A stretch of DNA of 64,000 bases from Desertibacillus haloalkaliphilus (GTDB taxonomy: Bacteria; Bacillota; Bacilli; Bacillales; KJ1-10-99), in NCBI RefSeq assembly GCF_019039105.1, contig NZ_JAHPIV010000007.1, positions 62,001-126,000 on the forward strand. Direction: 5' to 3'. Within the stretch, counting starts at the first letter, position 1, and each line of letters starts with the position of its first letter. Made by a program: the position numbers and the translations under genes. Shown here piece after piece: positions 17,860 to 26,766 of the stretch. The notes beneath the pieces are model-generated. The model saw nothing but the letters and a program-made list of their open reading frames with translations. It was not told where the DNA came from and did no database searches.

Positions 17860-18075
17860 TCACATCTTTAACCCTAATTCTTCCGCGCGTTTTGAATGCG
17901 TATATAAACCCCATTCAGAAACCCCTTTCCGGGTCATTGCTTTTTTGATTAACTCAATTTCGGTGTACATACGCTCAGACAACACATGTCGATCAATATT
18001 TCTTTTTATTTCTACATAAAAGTCTGCTAGTATCGGTAACGGTAGTCGCTCATAAAAATTATCTCCCGTATCCAA
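17860..18075 (-). CDS. small hypothetical protein (TTG start)
   Basis: 71 residues. The start is TTG at 18075 with AAGGAGG 7 nt upstream, a convincing translation signal. Charged, helix-rich sequence (FYVEIKRNIDRH, YTEIELIKKAMTRKG) without membrane segment or Cys motif. It converges with the ubiD-like gene on the shared hairpin. No family recognised. Confidence 0.65.
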   Translation of the reverse strand: MDTGDNFYERLPLPILADFYVEIKRNIDRHVLSERMYTEIELIKKAMTRKGVSEWGLYTHSKRAEELGLKM

Positions 18076-18266
18076 TGCAATTCCTCCTTCACATGTGCTT
18101 TTATACGAAAGCGCTTACAGCAGTATAGGGGGTGTGTCTCAATTAATAGTTTTGACAATGAGCAACAAAAACCCTTTTTTTCTCTACTAAAATAGTACTA
18201 ATGGTCCCTTTCTCACCTACAAAGCGTTAGATGGACTCACATTTTTGGCGACATCATTTTTATTAC

Positions 18267-18317
18267 AAAATGCGTGAAAACGGACAACAGCCTTCATTGT
18301 ACGTTTTCACGCATTTT
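18267..18317 (-). terminator. terminator overlapping the 3' end of the MarR gene
   Basis: 16-bp stem AAAATGCGTGAAAACG / CGTTTTCACGCATTTT with 19-nt loop. One arm encodes the last codons and the stop region of the MarR gene. Confidence 0.75.
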
Positions 18318-18719
18318 GGAAAGAATTCTTTTCACTTCCGCCAACTCTTCATCCGTAATCCCTTGTCGAACCGTTTCATTAAACTCTTCTGTGATCGGGA
18401 TGACACTGTCCCCAAGTTTTCGACCAGATTCAGTTAAATGCAAACGCTGAGTGCGCCGATCATTCTCACAACATTTTCTTGTAATATAGCCTTTTTGCTC
18501 AAGATTATAGGCCATACGTGCTACATTGGTTTTGTCTTTATCTAATTGTCTTGAAATTTCATTTTGCGATTGTCCATCTCTTTCCCACAACAGCATCATA
18601 ACCAAATTTTGTTCTGGTGCGATGTTAAACGGTGCTAACTTCGTCTTTACAAAACTTGTTAAATGAAGATCTGTTTGATGAATAAAGATACTAATATAGT
18701 CCTTAAAAGATAACTTCAT
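18294..18719 (-). CDS. MarR-family transcriptional regulator
   Basis: 141 residues. Winged helix: QNEISRQLDKDKTNVARMAYNLEQKGYI (recognition region QLDKDKTNVARM) and the wing CCENDRRTQRLHLTESG with DRR. The wing has a Cys-Cys pair, and thiol-based sensing of electrophiles is known for some MarR regulators, so quinone sensing is possible. The next gene upstream encodes an azoreductase. Both promoters carry the same TATACTA / TAGTATA inverted repeat at the -10 (separate entries), making autoregulation and azoR control likely. B. subtilis uses MarR-type MhqR or YodB for its azoreductases. Confidence 0.88.
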   Translation of the reverse strand: MKLSFKDYISIFIHQTDLHLTSFVKTKLAPFNIAPEQNLVMMLLWERDGQSQNEISRQLDKDKTNVARMAYNLEQKGYITRKCCENDRRTQRLHLTESGRKLGDSVIPITEEFNETVRQGITDEELAEVKRILSKMRENVQ

Positions 18720-18739
18720 GCGATCACCATCAATTAATT

Positions 18740-18788
18740 TATACTATTTTTTCCATTTTAGTATAGTAAAAATTTCACAAAGAGTCAA
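18740..18788 (-). promoter_or_regulatory. marR promoter with inverted-repeat operator
   Basis: Minus strand: TTGACT (18788-18783), 17 nt, TATACT (18765-18760). The -10 is the left arm of TATACTA-N12-TAGTATA (18765-18740). Confidence 0.65.
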
Positions 18789-18886
18789 TCACTTCAAGGA
18801 GAACAACGTTCGTTTTCAAATCATGGACTCACATTTCATTAAAAAATAGGGATTGTTACGAACAATCCCTATACCTTACATTTTAA

Positions 18887-19513
18887 TTAAAATTCTTTTG
18901 CAAGTGATTCAGCTTTCTTTAACCCTGCTTCAATAATTTCTTCAGCTTGGTCAGGAGCTTGGTTATGACCTTCAACAATCACTGTTGAAATATCTTGTAC
19001 GCCCCAAAATTGAAGTAACGTATTCACTAAATTCACAGCCATTTCAGCGGATTGAGCAGGACCCTCTGAATAAACACCACCACGAGCATTGAGAAGGGCT
19101 ACCTTTTTGTCTGGAATTAGGCCAACAGGACCATCTTCAGTATAACGGAACGTTTTACCCGCTTGTGCTAAGTAATCTAAATATGTGTGTAAAACAGCCG
19201 GAATCGTCATATTCCATAGTGGGAATGCGAACACAACTTTATCAGCTGCTAAAAACTGATCTAAATAAGAAGTAACAAGATCTGCACCTTTCGCTTCAGC
19301 TGCTGTTAATTCTAATCCTTGTGCTGTTTTGAACATGCCATTAATCATATCGGCATTGTAATATGGTAAATTTTCTTCAAATAAATTTAGCTCTGTAATT
19401 GTATCTGATGGATTCGCTTCTTTATAACTATCAACGAACTTGTGATAGAGCTTAACACTTACTGATTGATCAATTGGTCGATCATTTGCTTTAATAAATA
19501 ATACATTTGCCAT
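18887..19513 (-). CDS. azoR: FMN-dependent NADH-azoreductase / quinone reductase
   Basis: 208 residues, the usual AzoR length. Flavodoxin-like fold with FAFPLWNMTIPAVLHTYLDYLAQAGKTF (FPLWNMTIP being the FMN-binding signature) and LNARGGVYSEGPA. It performs two-electron reduction of quinones and azo compounds with NADH, protecting against quinone stress. Probably controlled by the neighbouring MarR protein through the shared operator. A paralogue is at 42.9 kb. Confidence 0.92.
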   Translation of the reverse strand: MANVLFIKANDRPIDQSVSVKLYHKFVDSYKEANPSDTITELNLFEENLPYYNADMINGMFKTAQGLELTAAEAKGADLVTSYLDQFLAADKVVFAFPLWNMTIPAVLHTYLDYLAQAGKTFRYTEDGPVGLIPDKKVALLNARGGVYSEGPAQSAEMAVNLVNTLLQFWGVQDISTVIVEGHNQAPDQAEEIIEAGLKKAESLAKEF

Positions 19514-19646
19514 GTTTAAAATCCTCCGTAAAATGATATTTTATAAAGTTGTTATAGCAACTATTTGCTATGAAAGAGATTCATAACAATCAATATGTTC
19601 CGGAACCTTCTACTCCATTAAAATCACGAAATAATAGTTGCTACAC

Positions 19647-19693
19647 ATACTAATTACATGAGTTAGTATAAATAATTGAATTTACGTTGTCAA
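19647..19693 (-). promoter_or_regulatory. azoR promoter with the same inverted-repeat operator
   Basis: Minus strand: TTGACA (19693-19688), 17 nt, TATACT (19670-19665). Repeat TATACTA-N11-TAGTATG begins at the -10, exactly as in the marR promoter. Confidence 0.65.
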
Positions 19694-19914
19694 CGAGAAG
19701 CACTTCCAGAGTAAATCAAAACTACCCCATGCATGTTAAAGATTAATGTGGTTAGTTTCCAAAGGATCGTGACACCAGGTAGGATACATGATCGGGAAGT
19801 ATAAACGTTATACACTTTCAATTTACCTATATTTTACCTCATTCAACTTTTCAGTTTATCTCTGTATAATAATCGTAACAACCTACAATCAGAATACGAA
19901 AGGGGATAGAGATA

Positions 19915-21381
19915 ATGGGGCAACCCGTGATTGATAAAACTCAAACGAGAAAGCGACCAATTTTGATTACGTTTATCGTTGTTCTTTTTATCATAAGTGG
20001 TCATTCAATCTACGGTTATGTAAAACCACTTCCAGAAGGTATATCATTTGAAGGCGAGGTTCATGAGAATCAAGAAGTTGAATTTTTAGTTGATCTCACC
20101 TATCCTACCGAAGATGCTTTGCAACATGAGCAAATGATTTTTGAACGGATTTATTCTATTATTAAGGATGCTGAGAAGTTTATCCTCTTAGATATGTTTC
20201 TATTTAATGATGAATATGACCGTACAGCAGATTTCCCATCGCTCTCAGACGATCTTACAGAGCAGCTTATTACAAAGAAACGAGACAATCCAGAAGTGGA
20301 GGTCATCGTCATTACAGATCCAATCAATACCTTTTATCACTCGTATCCCTCTCCATTGATTGAAAGATTACGTGATCACGAGATTGAGGTAATTCTGACA
20401 GATTTGACATCGTTACGAGATTCTAATCCAGCTTATACGGGGGCATGGCGTACATTCTTTCGCTGGTTTGGAACCTCGGAAAATGGTTGGCTCCCAAATC
20501 CTTTTAGTCCCGACTCTCCAGATGTAACGATCCGTTCTTATCTTGAATTGTTAAATTTTAAGGCGAATCATCGCAAAGTCGTGATTTCGGAACAAGAAGC
20601 CATCGTCACATCAGCTAACCCACATGATGGCAGTGCCTATCACTCTAACATCGCTTTTGCGCTTGAAGGAGAGATATTAGAGGAGCTAATCGAATCAGAA
20701 AAAAGTGCTGCAGTTATGTCAGGAGCTAATGCTGATCGATTTGAATCACTGACTCCAGTACACAGTGAACCTACTAATGAAGACAACGGTGGGGTTCACC
20801 TGCAATTACTAACGGAAGGGATGATCAAGAAACACCTTCTCGCTGCGATCGAACAAACCGGTGGAAGTGATGCGATTTCAATTGGCGCCTTCTATCTTTC
20901 GGACCGAGACCTCATAGCAGCCATACTTGATGCATCTTCCCGTGATGTTACGATTCGAGTCCTTCTTGATGCAAACAAAGATGCATTTGGCAGAGAGAAA
21001 AATGGAATACCTAATCGTCCTGTCGCCCATGAGCTTAGAGAAAAAAGCGACCAGCAAATCCAAGTTCGCTGGTACAACACATCTGGCGAGCAGTACCATA
21101 CAAAGCTAGCGATCATTGATCGTGTAGAAGAGGTCGAAGTGTTCGGCGGTTCGGCAAATTTTACGAAGCGTAACCTAGATAACTTTAACCTTGAAACAAA
21201 TGTAAAGCTTATCGGTACTAACGATGATGATGTTATTCGCGATATCGATCACTATTTTGAGCGGTTATGGAACAATGATGGCGGGGAGTATAGTCTTGAT
21301 TACGAGACATACGCCGATGGCTCATCAATGAAACAGCTTTTATATCGATTTCAGGAATGGAGTGGCCTCTCGACCTTCTAG
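19915..21381 (+). CDS. phospholipase D-like (HKD) protein with N-terminal membrane anchor
   Basis: 488 residues. One hydrophobic helix at about 18-36 suggests an anchor with the catalytic part outside. Two HKD motifs: HRKVVISE from His219 (last acidic position Glu instead of Asp) and HTKLAIID from His395, each followed by the Gly/Ser-Ala-Asn box (TSANPHDGS, GGSANFTKRNLDN). Cardiolipin synthase-like phosphatidyl transfer or lipid hydrolysis is possible, but the usual two-helix N-terminus of Cls is lacking. AAGGGGAT precedes the ATG. Confidence 0.83.
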   Translation: MGQPVIDKTQTRKRPILITFIVVLFIISGHSIYGYVKPLPEGISFEGEVHENQEVEFLVDLTYPTEDALQHEQMIFERIYSIIKDAEKFILLDMFLFNDEYDRTADFPSLSDDLTEQLITKKRDNPEVEVIVITDPINTFYHSYPSPLIERLRDHEIEVILTDLTSLRDSNPAYTGAWRTFFRWFGTSENGWLPNPFSPDSPDVTIRSYLELLNFKANHRKVVISEQEAIVTSANPHDGSAYHSNIAFALEGEILEELIESEKSAAVMSGANADRFESLTPVHSEPTNEDNGGVHLQLLTEGMIKKHLLAAIEQTGGSDAISIGAFYLSDRDLIAAILDASSRDVTIRVLLDANKDAFGREKNGIPNRPVAHELREKSDQQIQVRWYNTSGEQYHTKLAIIDRVEEVEVFGGSANFTKRNLDNFNLETNVKLIGTNDDDVIRDIDHYFERLWNNDGGEYSLDYETYADGSSMKQLLYRFQEWSGLSTF

Positions 21382-21471
21382 CTACAATAACAAGAAGGCT
21401 TTATCATTGCATGTAAAACATAAAAAGACATATACTATCCTTGGATTTATAGCTATGAAAGGGGTCTATCT

Positions 21472-22191
21472 ATGGGGCAAACGATTTCGGGTAAGACAGC
21501 ACTCGTAACAGGTGCTGGAAAAGGAATAGGAAAAGAAACAGCGCTCGCTTTAGCGAAGGAAGGCGTCAATATCGGCTTGTTCGCTCGAACGGAGGAAGAT
21601 TTACAACAAGTAGCATCAGAAATTAAGGAGCATGGGGTAAACGTTGCCTATGCGACCGTTGACGTCTCTTCACTTGACCAAGTCGAAAAAGCAGTTGGTG
21701 ACATCACAAGCCAACTTGGCTCTTTTGATATTTTGATTAATAATGCTGGGATCGGGAAGTTTGGAGGCTTTCTCGACCTTACCCCTGATGAGTGGAAGCA
21801 GATGATTGACGTAAATTTACTCGGCGCTTATTATGTCACCCGAACTGTTCTTCCTCAGCTTATCGAAAAGAACAGCGGTGACATTATCAATATTGCCTCC
21901 ACAGCGGGTCAAAAAGGGGCACCTGTTACAAGTGCCTATAGTGCATCAAAATTCGGGTTGTTAGGCTTAACTGAATCTTTAGCATTAGAGGTTCGCAAAC
22001 ACAACATACGGGTAACCGCCTTAACCCCAAGTACTGTCGCTACAGAACTGGCATATAAAGCAAATTTAACGGACGGCGACCCTGAAAAAGTGATGCAACC
22101 AGAAGACTTAGCTGAATTTATTGTCGCTCAGCTTAAACTGCACCCGAGAGTGTTCATTAAATCTGCAGGCCTTTGGTCGACAAATCCATAA
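21472..22191 (+). CDS. short-chain dehydrogenase/reductase (FabG-like)
   Basis: 239 residues, classical SDR. Cofactor motif TGAGKGIG at residues 14-21, NNAG motif ILINNAGIG, catalytic Ser in NIASTAG and YSASK. FARTEE after strand 2 suggests NADPH preference. It may be a 3-oxoacyl reductase-like enzyme of unassigned substrate rather than the housekeeping FabG, since no fatty-acid genes are adjacent. GGGG-type ribosome binding site. Confidence 0.88.
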   Translation: MGQTISGKTALVTGAGKGIGKETALALAKEGVNIGLFARTEEDLQQVASEIKEHGVNVAYATVDVSSLDQVEKAVGDITSQLGSFDILINNAGIGKFGGFLDLTPDEWKQMIDVNLLGAYYVTRTVLPQLIEKNSGDIINIASTAGQKGAPVTSAYSASKFGLLGLTESLALEVRKHNIRVTALTPSTVATELAYKANLTDGDPEKVMQPEDLAEFIVAQLKLHPRVFIKSAGLWSTNP

Positions 22192-22193
22192 CA

Positions 22194-22232
22194 AAAAAGA
22201 CACAGGTGAAAACGTTTCATCTGTGTCTTTTT
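22194..22232. terminator. bidirectional terminator
   Basis: Long stem AAAGACACAG(g)TGAAA / TTTCA(t)CTGTGTCTTT with T-run, between convergent genes. Confidence 0.85.
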
Positions 22233-22240
22233 TTTACAAT

Positions 22241-22717
22241 TCAATCGTGCCATAATTCGATTCGCTCTTCAACATTCTTATGTTGATTAACATCCCACCA
22301 TTTTACTACCATATAAACCTTCTCAATATCCTCTCGGGTCACTGGCTCGCCTTCTTCATTTAAATATGGCCCTCCATCCACCGTACCTATCGAGTGTTCA
22401 GCGATATTCCCCCCGTGCCCGCTAACTGAACCTCCATGAACTCGCTGTTCCTTATTCCCAATCATGACCGTCGTGTAAAAAGAAAAGAAATCGGTATGGT
22501 ATTCATCCGTACCCTTCATATGAAGAATTCCACTCCCTGCCGCAAACGAATCAGGTGTGATTTCCATTTGATAACCTTCAAGTTTCCATCTTTTACTCTC
22601 ACCTACAAAAGAAAAGTAATCGTGCCGGAGATCCATTTGAGTCCCACACCCTGACACGAACAAAAGCAAACTGATGATGGCTAGTAAAGCCCGTATATCG
22701 ATAGATCGTATATTCAT
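22241..22717 (-). CDS. small secreted lipoprotein, unknown function
   Basis: 158 residues from ATG 22717 (GGTGGGG box); the longer frame to 22741 lacks one. N-terminal hydrophobic helix ending in lipobox FVSGC predicts membrane anchoring outside the cell. The mature part is beta-rich (YQMEITPDSFAAGSGILHMKG, in part) with a conserved-looking WWDVN and no catalytic motif I recognise. Single gene. Confidence 0.75.
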   Translation of the reverse strand: MNIRSIDIRALLAIISLLLFVSGCGTQMDLRHDYFSFVGESKRWKLEGYQMEITPDSFAAGSGILHMKGTDEYHTDFFSFYTTVMIGNKEQRVHGGSVSGHGGNIAEHSIGTVDGGPYLNEEGEPVTREDIEKVYMVVKWWDVNQHKNVEERIELWHD

Positions 22718-22980
22718 ATGTCCCCACCCGTCTTTGTACAATAACTATCCCATTCATTCCCATCATTCTATCAGCTATTCAACCGTCCTACATGAATGGC
22801 GAAAAAGTAAAGGTTCTAATTCTTTTAATGTTGGCATAGCCATGGTATCTTTGTTCATGAGGACTCTCTACTTGTTTGTTTTGTTGGCCAAACACTACTT
22901 CACAATAAGAAACTGGTATTTTTGTCATCACTTTGCCGAAATGTCGTTAAAAAGTTGTTGTTGAACTGCTGATAGAGAAC

Positions 22981-23277
22981 TCACTCCTCGATTCGTGTAA
23001 CTTCCATCCCGTACCAATGGAGATACCCACAGCGATTACACATTAACGTTGTTGAAGATTCATTAAGCCAATCCAGATCAAAAAACGTCATCCCTCTCGT
23101 ATTTAATAAAGCATCTCCTTTTTCAAAACGGTCATGCTTACATTGAACACAAAGGATTTGATCACCATGCTTAGCACGATATTTTTGGTTTTGTCTCTCA
23201 CGACCTAAATCCAATTTTTCTGCTCTTTCTTCGCCTTCTTTTCGCATCCGTTCTAATTCTTCTTTGCTATAGTACAA
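22981..23277 (-). CDS. zinc-ribbon protein, unknown function
   Basis: 98 residues from TTG 23277, which has GGAGG 8 nt upstream; the in-frame GTG at 23286 overlaps that box. N-terminal charged helix (residues 1-35), then two knuckles CVQC and CNRC separated by about 35 residues, consistent with one zinc ribbon. Probably nucleic-acid or protein binding. It sits between two terminators, so it is transcribed alone or as read-through from the aldo/keto reductase gene. Confidence 0.72.
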   Translation of the reverse strand: MYYSKEELERMRKEGEERAEKLDLGRERQNQKYRAKHGDQILCVQCKHDRFEKGDALLNTRGMTFFDLDWLNESSTTLMCNRCGYLHWYGMEVTRIEE

Positions 23278-23300
23278 CGAAAACACCTCCAGAAAAAATA

Positions 23301-23336
23301 GACTGTACGAATAGGAATTATTCCCTTACGTACAGC
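23301..23336 (-). terminator. terminator of the aldo/keto reductase gene
   Basis: Interrupted stem GACTGTACG..GGAAT / ATTCC..CGTACAGCC, with a minus-strand T-run. Confidence 0.7.
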
Positions 23337-23354
23337 CCTTACAAAGCGATGTTA

Positions 23355-24197
23355 CTAATCGTCAAAACCGATCATAAATTCATCTGGGTGAGGGCCGAAA
23401 CGTTCATTTTTATTCAACCCATCAATCTTTTCCATATCTTCTTTTGATAATTCAAAATCAAACACATTTGCATTATCGATGATGCGTTGTTCTTTAATCG
23501 ACTTTGGAATCGTAACGACTTTATTTTGTAAATCCCAGCGTAGAATCACTTGCGCCTCGGTTTTCTGATGCTTTTTGGCGATCGCTGAAATCGTTGGTTC
23601 AGTAAGAAGTTCCCCATGCTTTAACGGTGACCATGCTTCTAATTGGATCCCTTCTTTTTGACAAAAGCTTAATAGTTCCTTCTGTGTTAAATGTGGATGG
23701 TATTCGACTTGATTGACCATCGGTTTAATTTCTGCCTCACTCATTAACTCTTCAAGGTGATGAATTTCAAAGTTACAAACTCCAATGGCTCGAACCCGAC
23801 CATCTTTATAAAGCTTTTCAAGCGCTTTCCACGTGTCCTTGAACGTGTCTTTTCCTGGCCAATGGATTAAATACAAGTCCAAATAGTCTAAATCAAGTCG
23901 ATCTAAACTTTTATCAAAGGCTTCAAGAGTCTTCTCATATCCATGGTCACGATTCCATACTTTCGATGTGATAAATAGCTCGTCTCTTGGAACACCTAAT
24001 TCTTTAATCGCTTGTCCAACACCTTCTTCATTTTTGTATACCTTTGCTGTATCAATACTCTTATACCCATGTTTCAGCGCAGCCTTCACAGCTTCGATCA
24101 CTTCTTCGCCTTCCTCAACCTTAAAGACCCCGAGGCCAAACCAAGGCATTTCCACTCCATTATGTAAGGTTGTCGCATCTTGTAAACTTCTAGGCAT
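23355..24197 (-). CDS. aldo/keto reductase
   Basis: 280 residues, the typical length of Gram-positive AKR5-like enzymes. Catalytic tetrad visible: Asp and Tyr in DTAKVYKNEEG, Lys in TSKVWN, His in LYLIHWPG. C-terminal NADPH site IPKSIKEQRI. It reduces aldehydes or dicarbonyls such as methylglyoxal with NADPH in related Bacillus enzymes. Single gene with its own terminator. Confidence 0.93.
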   Translation of the reverse strand: MPRSLQDATTLHNGVEMPWFGLGVFKVEEGEEVIEAVKAALKHGYKSIDTAKVYKNEEGVGQAIKELGVPRDELFITSKVWNRDHGYEKTLEAFDKSLDRLDLDYLDLYLIHWPGKDTFKDTWKALEKLYKDGRVRAIGVCNFEIHHLEELMSEAEIKPMVNQVEYHPHLTQKELLSFCQKEGIQLEAWSPLKHGELLTEPTISAIAKKHQKTEAQVILRWDLQNKVVTIPKSIKEQRIIDNANVFDFELSKEDMEKIDGLNKNERFGPHPDEFMIGFDD

Positions 24198-24347
24198 GTT
24201 AGTTCCCCCTTTTCTGCTTACCTCGTTCTAGAACACCTTTTTCTAGAAACGTGTAGCATCCTGCCACACTATAGCAGCAGGATACCCATGACTAGTTTAT
24301 CATTGTTAAACCTGTAAGAAAAATGATTCAATTCTTTCTCTTTCTTA

Positions 24348-25106
24348 CTAGCCTAACCTCGCTAACCAAGTGTCTTTGATAAGATCAAGAAGGAACGCAG
24401 ATACCCATGGCATTAACCCTAAAAATAGCACAATCCCCATGATGACCATAATCACACCGCCAACTTTCATAATCAGTTGACCACGTCGAACAATCCACCT
24501 TGTCGAACCAAGGAAAAACGTTAACACGAGAAATGGCAATGAAAAACCGACTACATACATCATCGTATAAAAAATTCCTTGCGCAGGGTTACTCGCAGCT
24601 AACAGTAGAATTGAGCCAAAAATCGGGCCGATACATGGGGTCCATCCAGCTGCAAAACCAAGTCCAACAAAAAAGGTACCTACATAACCTGCTGGCTTTT
24701 TCGAAAAATGAAAACGCTTCTCTTTCATCAGCCATGTAATCTGGAGCCATCCTCCTATAAATAAGCCGATAATAATAATGAACAGACCTGCTACTCGTTG
24801 CAGGAACAGACCTGTGTCCCCGACTAATAAGCCCTGAATCCATTGCCCGAAAAATGACGCACTCGCTCCTAAACTGATAAATATCGTTGATACCCCTAAT
24901 AAAAAGACGACTGAATGACTGAGGAGCTGACGCCTCACTTTCGGTTTATGCTCTCCCTGCAAATCCTTAACATTAATTCCAGTAATATATGATAAATATG
25001 CTGGGAAAATCGGTAACACGCATGGCGACAAAAATGATAATGCCCCAGCTCCAATCGCTAGTAACATTCCAACAACTAGCATTGTATCTGCTTCAATTCC
25101 TGTCAT
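24348..25106 (-). CDS. ccdA: CcdA, cytochrome c biogenesis / thiol-disulfide membrane protein
   Basis: 252 residues from ATG 25106 (GGAAG box); the upstream ATG at 25151 has none. Six or more helices with the two redox Cys in SPCVLP (helix 1) and TPCIGP (helix 4), the DsbD/CcdA signature. It carries reducing power across the membrane to thioredoxin-like proteins for cytochrome c maturation and, in Bacillus, spore formation. No thioredoxin-like partner gene is adjacent. Confidence 0.93.
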   Translation of the reverse strand: MTGIEADTMLVVGMLLAIGAGALSFLSPCVLPIFPAYLSYITGINVKDLQGEHKPKVRRQLLSHSVVFLLGVSTIFISLGASASFFGQWIQGLLVGDTGLFLQRVAGLFIIIIGLFIGGWLQITWLMKEKRFHFSKKPAGYVGTFFVGLGFAAGWTPCIGPIFGSILLLAASNPAQGIFYTMMYVVGFSLPFLVLTFFLGSTRWIVRRGQLIMKVGGVIMVIMGIVLFLGLMPWVSAFLLDLIKDTWLARLG

Positions 25107-25294
25107 GATAATCTTCCTTTCTTTTACAAAATGCCCTCTTAAACACTGCAACCCCCGAAGCCCCCGTCTGTAAACTTCCTTACTTACGATAAAACAGAAA
25201 TATTAACATCTCGTTAAGAACAAAAAAAATGATCACACTTATCCATAGTTTTTTCTCGTCCACATTATGACCTTCTAAATGACCAAAGCACGAT

Positions 25295-25332
25295 AAAAAA
25301 GCATTCCCAAATAATTAGTAGGAATGCTTTTT
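25295..25332 (-). terminator. terminator of the germination permease gene
   Basis: Stem AAAAAAGCATTCC / GGAATGCTTTTT, loop about 13 nt. Confidence 0.8.
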
Positions 25333-25357
25333 ATCGTAATCGTCAAATATCAACGAG

Positions 25358-25456
25358 TTATTTAATATACTTCATCGCCCCCCAACTCCCACAGAAAAAA
25401 TTTCTTGAAACCACTCGCCCCTGAATTAATTGATCTTTAACAAGTTGTCTACGCAC
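25358..25456 (-). CDS. possible 32-residue ORF overlapping the gerAB-like 3' end
   Basis: GTG 25456, overlapping the last codons of the permease in another frame, ending 26 bp before its terminator. The sequence is plausible protein (QGRVVSRNFFCGSWGAMKYI) but has no good ribosome binding site. Listed as a candidate only; it might be translationally coupled or chance. Confidence 0.25.
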   Translation of the reverse strand: MRRQLVKDQLIQGRVVSRNFFCGSWGAMKYIK

Positions 25457-26576
25457 TCGTTCGTTGCTGTGAATTCTTCTTTTCCTTCTTCCTTTTCCAG
25501 AAAACGATATAACCTGCACTAATCCCTAAAACAACAAGAAAAACAGCTAAATAAGAAGTAATTTTTCCTGCCACTTCTAAATCACTAATATTATTTGGAA
25601 TAAAGGCAAAAAGAAATGTAAAGAACGTCAGGATGCTAGGCAATAGCTTGGCATCCCTTTTTGAAAAAAACTCATCTTTTGCCACATAAATCCCAAGAAA
25701 GTGCGCAGTCACTATCGTCGTAAAGAGGGCCATTGTCCATATCGTCATCGCCAGTGATTCCAAGCGCTCAAAAAAACCGCCTGGCACTTCAATTTGTTTA
25801 GCTAATTCGATCATTGGAAATGTTATCTGTTTAACCGTCTCTATTGTAAATACAGTATATGAAGCAATCGTAACGATGACGAAGAAAAAAATAAGCACCA
25901 CACTCGCAAGATAAAGCGGGATTATGCTAATATCTTTCTCCTTCATTTTAGTTAAAATAATAAACATCAAGGGAATGACTCCAATAAAAGATAGAAAAGT
26001 AGCTGGGACTCCTCTAAAGATAGGGAGAATGCCTTCAGCTAATACCGGTTGAACTTGCTCAAACTCCATCTCACCAAGATTGGCTAACACTAGTACTAAC
26101 ATCACAAAAATAATAATCGGTATAAATAGCGCATGAATATGCACAATTCCTTGTAGTCCTTTACTTGCACCATATGCACTTAAAAGCAAGATGACGGATA
26201 CGATCACTTCCGATGGAGTTTCTGCAAGTAAGTATAATTTCACTGCGATGGAAAGAATTCTTGCTACAAGCCCCACTAAAAGGAGACAGTAGATCACAAT
26301 CAAAACACTGTATAGTTTTGCAAACCATCTTCCAAGATGACCTTCCCGGAAAAATTGGATGAGATGTTGATCTGGAAATTTCTTTTGTAAACGAACATAA
26401 ATCGTAAGCATAATCATCATTAACAATCCAGATAAGATGATCGAAATCCAACCATCTGGTGTGTCCATTTCTTCAGATAACGTTCTTGGTATCGTTAGTA
26501 TCGCACTTCCAAATGCAGTTGAAACATAAGTCGCAGCGATCTCTGCTTTTGAAATCTGAAAATCCTCTCTATGCAT
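25449..26576 (-). CDS. GerAB-family spore germination permease
   Basis: 375 residues with about ten helices of the amino-acid permease fold and the GerAB/YndE opening (ISKAEIAATYVSTAFGSAIL in part, TIPRTL). Family members sense germinants in the spore inner membrane and normally pair with GerAA and GerAC proteins. Neither is adjacent, so it is an orphan B subunit. GGAAGGAA precedes the ATG, and a sigma-G-like promoter lies upstream. The basic C-terminal tail KRKKEKKN is cytosolic. Confidence 0.88.
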   Translation of the reverse strand: MHREDFQISKAEIAATYVSTAFGSAILTIPRTLSEEMDTPDGWISIILSGLLMMIMLTIYVRLQKKFPDQHLIQFFREGHLGRWFAKLYSVLIVIYCLLLVGLVARILSIAVKLYLLAETPSEVIVSVILLLSAYGASKGLQGIVHIHALFIPIIIFVMLVLVLANLGEMEFEQVQPVLAEGILPIFRGVPATFLSFIGVIPLMFIILTKMKEKDISIIPLYLASVVLIFFFVIVTIASYTVFTIETVKQITFPMIELAKQIEVPGGFFERLESLAMTIWTMALFTTIVTAHFLGIYVAKDEFFSKRDAKLLPSILTFFTFLFAFIPNNISDLEVAGKITSYLAVFLVVLGISAGYIVFWKRKKEKKNSQQRTSA

Positions 26577-26613
26577 CGACTTATTCCTTCCATTTTATCG
26601 GGCTGATTAACAG

Positions 26614-26644
26614 TATTTTGCACGTATCGTTTTGTACCTATTCA
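26614..26644 (-). promoter_or_regulatory. candidate sigma-G promoter of the gerAB-like gene
   Basis: Minus strand TGAATA, 18-nt spacer, CAAAATA. Perfect sigma-G -35, imperfect -10 (consensus CATxCTA). Forespore expression is known for ger operons. Confidence 0.4.
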
Positions 26645-26766
26645 TAAATGAAATTTCTATTGCTACTTGAGCTGTGCTAAAATAAATAACGTTATCCTTT
26701 TCCATGATTAGCAAAGGCTGACATTAAACAGAGACTATCATCTGAGTTGGAGTGATTATATACCCT

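Noticed and set aside
22674-22964. 96-codon plus-strand ORF
   Set aside because: Overlaps the lipoprotein start on the other strand, no ribosome binding site, unusual His/Cys/Phe composition.
24258-24284. Inverted repeat ATCCTGC / GCAGGAT between aldo/keto reductase and ccdA genes
   Set aside because: Possible weak terminator, but no T-run directly follows on either strand.
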